A DNA stretch of 8,521 nt from Chloroflexota bacterium (GTDB lineage: Bacteria; Chloroflexota; Limnocylindria; Limnocylindrales; CSP1-4): the NCBI GenBank assembly GCA_025935655.1, contig JAICUV010000149.1, forward strand, positions 1 to 8,521, read 5' to 3'. Below the pieces are notes generated by a model, which was not told the origin of the DNA, ran no database searches, and saw nothing but the letters and a program-made list of their open reading frames with translations. Position numbers and translations under genes: made by a program. Numbering within the stretch: position 1 is the first letter of the stretch; the number at the start of each line of letters is the position of its first letter. This document shows, in pieces, positions 5,026 through 8,521 of this stretch.

Positions 5026-6759
5026 TCAGTCGAGCGAGGGGTTCGTCTCGACGACCGGGACCGGGCGGTGTGCGCCGGGCACGCCATCGACGGCGGACGG
5101 AGCCTCGTCGACCGCGACCGGGGCCGCGTTGGTCGCCCGCAGCGGGATCTCCTTGATCGCCACGGCCGCGACGGCCGCGATGATCGCGCCCACGACCCCC
5201 AGGTAGAACGTCTGGGCGACGGCGAGGCTGAAGGCCCCGTGGATGCCCTCGACCATCGCCGGGATGACGGGCTTGATGAGCTCCTGGAACTGCGCGGGGA
5301 CCGACGCCAGGATGGCTGCACCCATGTCGCCGACACCGGTGAGGCTGTTGAGGTCGAAGCCGCCGCCACCGCTCGCCTGCCCGAAGCCCGCAAGCACCTG
5401 CGCCGGGACGCCGGCGGCGGACATCTGGGGGATGAGCTGGTCCTTGAACGTTGTCCCGAAGATCGTGCCCACGAGCGCGAGGGCGATCGTGCCGCCGATC
5501 TGGCGGAAGAACGTCAGGTTCGAGGTGGCGACGCCGAGCTGCCGGAACGGCACGGCGTTCTGGATGACGATCGTGAACACGGAGAACGTCGGTCCGACGC
5601 CCAGGCCGGCGATGAACATCCACAGCCAGACGATCGGCAGCGGGGTGTCCTTCGTGAGCTGGGTCATGAGCAGGGTCGCGAACGCCATCACGCTGATCGC
5701 CCCGACGAGCAGCCACTTGTAGCGGCCGGTCCTCGACACGAGGTAGCCGGACACGATCGAGCTGCCGATGAGGCCGATCATGAGCGGCAGCGCCGCGAGG
5801 CCGGAGTTCGTCGGCGAGAAGCCCTCGACGACCTGGAACCAGCGAGGCAGGAACACGATCGCGCCAAAGAACGCGAAGGCCGCGAAGAAGGTCGACAGCA
5901 TGGAGGCCGAGTACGTCCGTGACTTCCACAGGTCGAGCGGGACGATCGGCTCCTTCGCGCGCGACTCCGCGAAGATGAACAGCAGGGTGCCGATGAGCCC
6001 GATGAGGATGAAGCCCCCGACGGTGGGCTCGGTCCAGTCGCTGAACTGCTTGTTGGTCAGGCCGATCAGCAGGAACACCATCGAGACGGTGAAGATCGCG
6101 CCCCCGATGAGGTCGAAGTTGCGGCTCGCAGCCGGGTTCTTGACGGTGGGCAGCAGCCGCTGGATCACGATCAGCGCCACGATGCCGATGGGCACGTTGA
6201 CGTAGAAGATCCAGTGCCAGCCGATGTTCTCCGTGAGCCAGCCGCCGATGAGCGGGCCGGCGACGAACGCGATGCCGAACACCGCGCCGAACAGGCCCTG
6301 GTACTTGCCGCGCTCCTTGGGGGTGAACAGGTCGCCGATGATCGCGAGGGCCACCGGGAACAGCGCGCCCGCGCCGATCCCCTGGATGCCCCGGAACAGG
6401 ATCAGCATGCCCATGTTCTGGCTGAGGCCCGACAGCGCGGAGCCGACCAGGAACACGACGATGCCGAGCATGTAGATCGGCTTGCGCCCGAACAGGTCGG
6501 AGCCCTTGCCCCAGAACGGGACGCTGATCGTGCTGGTCAGCAGGTAGATCGTGATCGCCCAGACGTAGTAGTCGTTGCCCGACAGCTGGGTGACGATGGT
6601 GGGCAGCGCCGGACCGACGATCGTCTGGTCAAGCGCGCCGAGGAACAGGCCGAGCATGACGGCGAAGAGCACTTCCATCTTCGCCCGGTGGCTCAGGCCG
6701 AGGGCGGGATCGTCCTCGAGGTTCGGTACTTCCCCGTAGGGAAGGGGAACGCTTTCCAT
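5026..6759 (-). CDS. DHA2-family MFS exporter (14 TM, EmrB/QacA-like)
   Basis: Predicted 577-aa proton-driven multidrug-type efflux transporter of the major facilitator superfamily. LDQTIVGPALPTI (43-55) is the DHA motif in helix 1. The motif A loop is GKGSDLFGRKP (84-94), motif B is LILFRGIQGIGAGALFP (119-135), and the antiporter motif C region spans GAVFGIAFVAGPLIGGWL (158-175), followed by WHWIFYVNVPIG (181-192). Length and hydrophobicity fit 14 helices. A long loop at about 430-500 before the last helix and a hydrophilic C-terminal tail (about 540-577) are visible. The ATG at 6759 has a very strong AAGGAGG-type ribosome-binding site (minus strand, 6773-6780), but with about 13 bases of spacing, longer than usual. 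No closer start codon is in frame. It lies 81 bases downstream of the MarR gene on the same strand, the classic arrangement of a MarR-controlled drug exporter. The substrate is unknown. Confidence 0.94.
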   Translation of the reverse strand: MESVPLPYGEVPNLEDDPALGLSHRAKMEVLFAVMLGLFLGALDQTIVGPALPTIVTQLSGNDYYVWAITIYLLTSTISVPFWGKGSDLFGRKPIYMLGIVVFLVGSALSGLSQNMGMLILFRGIQGIGAGALFPVALAIIGDLFTPKERGKYQGLFGAVFGIAFVAGPLIGGWLTENIGWHWIFYVNVPIGIVALIVIQRLLPTVKNPAASRNFDLIGGAIFTVSMVFLLIGLTNKQFSDWTEPTVGGFILIGLIGTLLFIFAESRAKEPIVPLDLWKSRTYSASMLSTFFAAFAFFGAIVFLPRWFQVVEGFSPTNSGLAALPLMIGLIGSSIVSGYLVSRTGRYKWLLVGAISVMAFATLLMTQLTKDTPLPIVWLWMFIAGLGVGPTFSVFTIVIQNAVPFRQLGVATSNLTFFRQIGGTIALALVGTIFGTTFKDQLIPQMSAAGVPAQVLAGFGQASGGGGFDLNSLTGVGDMGAAILASVPAQFQELIKPVIPAMVEGIHGAFSLAVAQTFYLGVVGAIIAAVAAVAIKEIPLRATNAAPVAVDEAPSAVDGVPGAHRPVPVVETNPSLD

Positions 6760-6803
6760 GAGTGTGCTTGATCCTCCTTCAGGGACAGCAGGGTCGCGCC
6801 GTG

Positions 6804-6821
6804 CCGGACGACGGGGTCCGG
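6804..6821 (-). other. Small hairpin between the MarR and MFS genes
   Basis: CCGGAC (6804-6809) pairs with GTCCGG (6816-6821) around a six-base loop, within the 81-base gap between the marR stop and the MFS ribosome-binding site. It could lower read-through into the exporter or process the transcript. It is short enough to be chance. Confidence 0.25.
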
Positions 6822-6840
6822 GCGGCGGCGGTCCGATCGC

Positions 6841-7383
6841 CTAGCGCGACCGGTGGTCCGGGGTCGATGCCGGATGGCGATCCGGCGTTGTGATCGATGC
6901 GGTGGCCTCGAACCCGGCGCGCAGCTCCGACACCGCGTGTGCGATGACCGGGAGCTCGGCGGGGTCCAGGCGGGCGAGGATCTCGCGCAGGAGGCCGTCG
7001 CTGAGGGCGTCGTTCTCGTCGAGGATCCGGGTGCCGGCCTCCGTGATCCGGACGAGGACCACACGGCGGTCCTCCGGCACGCGGGTCCGTTCGATGAACC
7101 CGCGCTCCTCCATCCGGTCCACGAGACCCGAGGCGTTCGAGAGGGAGACCCCGAGCACGTCGGCGAGGCGGCTCATCGTCATCACGCCGTCGCGCTGCAG
7201 GGTGTACATGATGTTGAGCTGCGCCATGCTGATCCCGAGCCGCACGAGGCGCTCGCTCATGGCGCACTTCATCCCGCCGATCGTGCTCCGGAAGTCGGCG
7301 ATGATCTGCGTGGCGAGCGCGTCGCTCGTGGGAGCAGCCGCCCGGGCCGTGCGCGTCTTGGCTTCGTCAATAGTTTGTGTCAC
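6841..7383 (-). CDS. MarR family transcriptional regulator
   Basis: Predicted 180-aa winged-helix repressor that would bind DNA as a dimer and release it on binding a small molecule. Residues 22-50 form the first dimerisation helix. MTMSRLADVLGVSLSNASGLVDRMEERGFIERT (68-100) is the helix-turn-helix with recognition helix at about 79-91. RVPEDRRVVLVRITEAG (101-117) is the wing with the typical Asp-Arg-Arg (105-107). A C-terminal helix and a Pro/Arg-rich tail follow. A single cysteine (Cys40) lies in helix 1, not at the OhrR redox position. The GTG at 7383 is chosen because a promoter-like pair lies just upstream, making the mRNA effectively leaderless. ATG codons at 7410 and 7428 are also in frame; the latter has GGAG only three bases away and would give 195 aa. 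Downstream lies the exporter it probably controls, along with its own gene and perhaps the divergent oxidoreductase. Confidence 0.9.
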   Translation of the reverse strand: MTQTIDEAKTRTARAAAPTSDALATQIIADFRSTIGGMKCAMSERLVRLGISMAQLNIMYTLQRDGVMTMSRLADVLGVSLSNASGLVDRMEERGFIERTRVPEDRRVVLVRITEAGTRILDENDALSDGLLREILARLDPAELPVIAHAVSELRAGFEATASITTPDRHPASTPDHRSR

Positions 7384-7390
7384 GTGAATG

Positions 7391-7418
7391 ATGGTACACG
7401 AGTGGATCATCCTGTCAA
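7391..7418 (-). promoter_or_regulatory. Sigma-70-like promoter of the marR-mfs operon
   Basis: On the minus strand a perfect TTGACA (-35, 7413-7418) is followed after 16 bases by TACCAT (-10, 7391-7396; four of six consensus bases). Transcription would start about seven bases beyond, at or next to the GTG start codon at 7383, predicting a leaderless message. This is also the most AT-rich patch in the window. It is the best promoter match I can see here. Confidence 0.55.
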
Positions 7419-7434
7419 CATGGAACATCCACTC
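7400..7434. promoter_or_regulatory. Candidate MarR operator (inverted repeat)
   Basis: GAGTGGAT (7400-7407) is the exact inverse complement of ATCCACTC (7427-7434), with 19 bases between arms and a weaker inner symmetry (TCCTGT...ACATGGA). It spans the -35 box and spacer of the marR promoter and lies directly upstream of the LLM gene's ribosome-binding site. A dimeric repressor bound here could block both divergent genes. MarR family members commonly bind inverted repeats in such gaps; that this one is the site is inference. Confidence 0.45.
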
Positions 7435-7440
7435 CACGTT

Positions 7441-7446
7441 CAGGAG
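7441..7446 (+). promoter_or_regulatory. Ribosome-binding site of the LLM oxidoreductase gene
   Basis: CAGGAG lies six bases before the ATG at 7453. This decides between that start and the in-frame ATG at 7420, which would sit in the middle of the inverted repeat and has no such site. Confidence 0.7.
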
Positions 7447-7452
7447 TCGCGC

Positions 7453-8418
7453 ATGCGTTTCGCCCTCATGACCGAGCCCCAGATGGGGCTCACCTACGAC
7501 GAGCAGCTCGCCGTCGCCCGTCGCGCCGAGGCGGCCGGGTTCGAGACGTTCTTCCGCTCCGACCACTACGAGAGCTTCCCCGGGGACTCGGACCAGCCGA
7601 CCACGGACGCCTGGGCGGTCCTGGCCGGGCTCGCCCGCGACACGTCGCGGATCGGGCTCGGCGTGCTGGTGTCGCCGGTCACGTTCCGCAACCCCGGCAA
7701 CCTCGCCAAGGTGGCGGTGACCGTGGACGGGATGAGCGGCGGCCGTGTCGAGGTGGGCGTCGGGGCGGGCTGGCACGAGGCCGAGCACCATCGCCACGGC
7801 TTCCCCTTCCCGCCGATCGTCGAGCGCGCCGACCGCCTCGAGGAGACGCTCGAGATCCTGCGCGGCCTCTGGGAGGCGCCGGACGGCTGGTCGTTCCACG
7901 GACGGCACTGGACCGTGGACGACGCGCACTTCCGCCCGAAGCCGGCCTCGCTCCCGGCACGCGCCGGCCGCCCGCTGCGGCTCATCGTCGGCGGGCAGGG
8001 ATCGCCGCGCTCGTTCCGGATCGCCGCCCGCTACGCGGACGAGTTCAACCTGTCCTCGACCTCGCCGGACGGGGCCGTGGAGCAGTACGCGAAGCTCGAC
8101 GCGGCGCTCTCGGCCGCGGGCCGGGATCCGGCCACGATCACGAGGTCCGCGATGGTCGGCCTGCTCATCGGCCGCACCGACGCGGAGGTCCGCGACCGGG
8201 AGCAGGCGCTGCTGGCGGCGTTCGGCGGCGCCGACGACGAGAGCGAGGGCTGGCTGGACACCCGCCGGCCGCGGTGGATCCACGGGACGCCCGACACCGC
8301 CCGCGCCACCGTGCGCCGGTTCGCGGAGTCCGGCGTCCAGCGCCTGATGCTCCAGGACTTCCTCGCCCGAGATCTCGAGATGATCGACCTCGCGGCGGAG
8401 GCGCTGTTCGACGGGTAG
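7453..8418 (+). CDS. LLM class flavin/F420-dependent oxidoreductase
   Basis: Predicted 321-aa cytoplasmic luciferase-like (TIM-barrel) oxidoreductase. It starts directly with the first strand (MRFALMTEPQ), then AVARRAEAAGFETFFRSDHY (20-39), RIGLGVLVSPVTFRNPGNLAK (66-86), SGGRVEVGVGAGWHEAEHHRHGFPFP (95-120), RLEETLEILRGLW (128-140) and PLRLIVGGQGSPRSFRIAARYADEFNL (174-200). These match the bacterial LLM group usually annotated as F420-dependent. F420 rather than FMN use is likely in a high-GC lineage but is not proven by the sequence. The family reduces or oxygenates varied small substrates; the specific reaction is unknown. It is divergent from marR with a 69-base gap, so it may belong to the same regulon. 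It converges with the next partial gene, nine bases separating their stop codons. Confidence 0.92.
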   Translation: MRFALMTEPQMGLTYDEQLAVARRAEAAGFETFFRSDHYESFPGDSDQPTTDAWAVLAGLARDTSRIGLGVLVSPVTFRNPGNLAKVAVTVDGMSGGRVEVGVGAGWHEAEHHRHGFPFPPIVERADRLEETLEILRGLWEAPDGWSFHGRHWTVDDAHFRPKPASLPARAGRPLRLIVGGQGSPRSFRIAARYADEFNLSSTSPDGAVEQYAKLDAALSAAGRDPATITRSAMVGLLIGRTDAEVRDREQALLAAFGGADDESEGWLDTRRPRWIHGTPDTARATVRRFAESGVQRLMLQDFLARDLEMIDLAAEALFDG

Positions 8419-8427
8419 CGGCCCGGG

Positions 8428-8521
8428 TCAGCCCGCGGGGTCGTCCGCGACCTCGGCGGCGCGGAGGTAGACCGGATCATCCCGCCGGATCGGGTCCGGG
8501 TTGGTGCCGCGTGCCGCGGCG
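8428..8521 (-). CDS. C-terminus of an unidentified protein (partial)
   Basis: The minus-strand frame read from base 8520 is open to a TGA at 8428-8430. It encodes the last 30 residues of a protein running off the right edge, ending RRDDPVYLRAAEVADDPAG. The GTNPDPIRRDDP stretch faintly recalls the C-terminal ends of SIS-domain sugar isomerases, but this is too short to assign. Support is the open frame, the sensible amino-acid composition and the tight convergent placement against the LLM gene, leaving no spare intergenic DNA. Confidence 0.55.
   Translation of the reverse strand, partial: AAARGTNPDPIRRDDPVYLRAAEVADDPAG

Noticed and set aside
4708..5922. 404-codon plus-strand frame opposite the Rieske and MFS genes
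   Set aside because: It has biased Arg/Asp/Glu composition without domain features and is antisense to two well-supported genes.
4946..5929. Upstream extension of the Rieske frame
   Set aside because: It overlaps the MFS gene on the same strand in a different frame and has no recognisable domain. The Rieske domain and its sensible N-terminus begin at 4945.
6853..7452. Upstream extension of the LLM frame, opposite marR
   Set aside because: It is antisense to the MarR gene. The ATG at 7453 has a ribosome-binding site at the right distance and starts the first strand of the barrel.
7384..8283. Upstream extension of the marR frame
   Set aside because: It is antisense to the LLM gene. Only the ATGs at 7410 and 7428 remain as plausible alternative starts.
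8432..8439. CCCGCGGG palindrome as a terminator between the LLM gene and the partial gene
   Set aside because: It has no usable loop and is a common short palindrome at this GC content.

Overview
This is an 8.5 kb stretch of very GC-rich chromosomal DNA, with G or C at most third codon positions. It carries seven recognisable genes and the tail of an eighth. The combination points to a high-GC Gram-positive-like or monoderm lineage: an SH3-like/serpin lipoprotein, an actinobacterial-style LOG protein, an F420-type luciferase-like oxidoreductase and a 14-TM DHA2 transporter. From general familiarity with such proteins I lean towards Chloroflexota (Limnocylindria-like), with Actinomycetota as the alternative. 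No marker gene settles it. There is no tRNA, rRNA, CRISPR array, insertion sequence or phage gene.

Layout. Bases 1-614 hold no convincing gene but at least three families of degenerate short repeats and several hairpins. A lipoprotein serpin lies on the minus strand (615-2441). Divergent from it, across a 150-base gap, is a plus-strand pair: a LOG-family nucleotide hydrolase (2592-3494) and a translationally coupled EamA-type exporter (3491-4450). The exporter converges on a small Rieske protein (4469-4945, minus) with a hairpin between them. Upstream of the Rieske gene on the minus strand come a DHA2-type MFS exporter (5026-6759) and a MarR regulator (6841-7383), giving the order marR-mfs-rieske. 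A plus-strand luciferase-like monooxygenase-family gene (7453-8418) is divergent from marR across 69 bases. The last bases (8428-8521) encode the C-terminus of an unidentified minus-strand protein.

How the genes may work together. The right half looks like a MarR-controlled response to a small toxic or xenobiotic compound: a divergent regulatory region with a promoter-like sequence overlapping an inverted repeat, an efflux pump behind the regulator, and a flavin/F420 oxidoreductase on the other side. The left half pairs a nucleotide-cleaving LOG enzyme with a drug/metabolite exporter through a GTGA overlap, suggesting release and export of a nucleobase-like product. The serpin is probably a cell-surface protease inhibitor.

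I found no clear case for a wholly new multi-gene system. The most interesting observations are the serpin's extended, cysteine-containing reactive loop, the compact marR promoter/operator, the LOG-EamA coupling and the repeat-rich 5' region.
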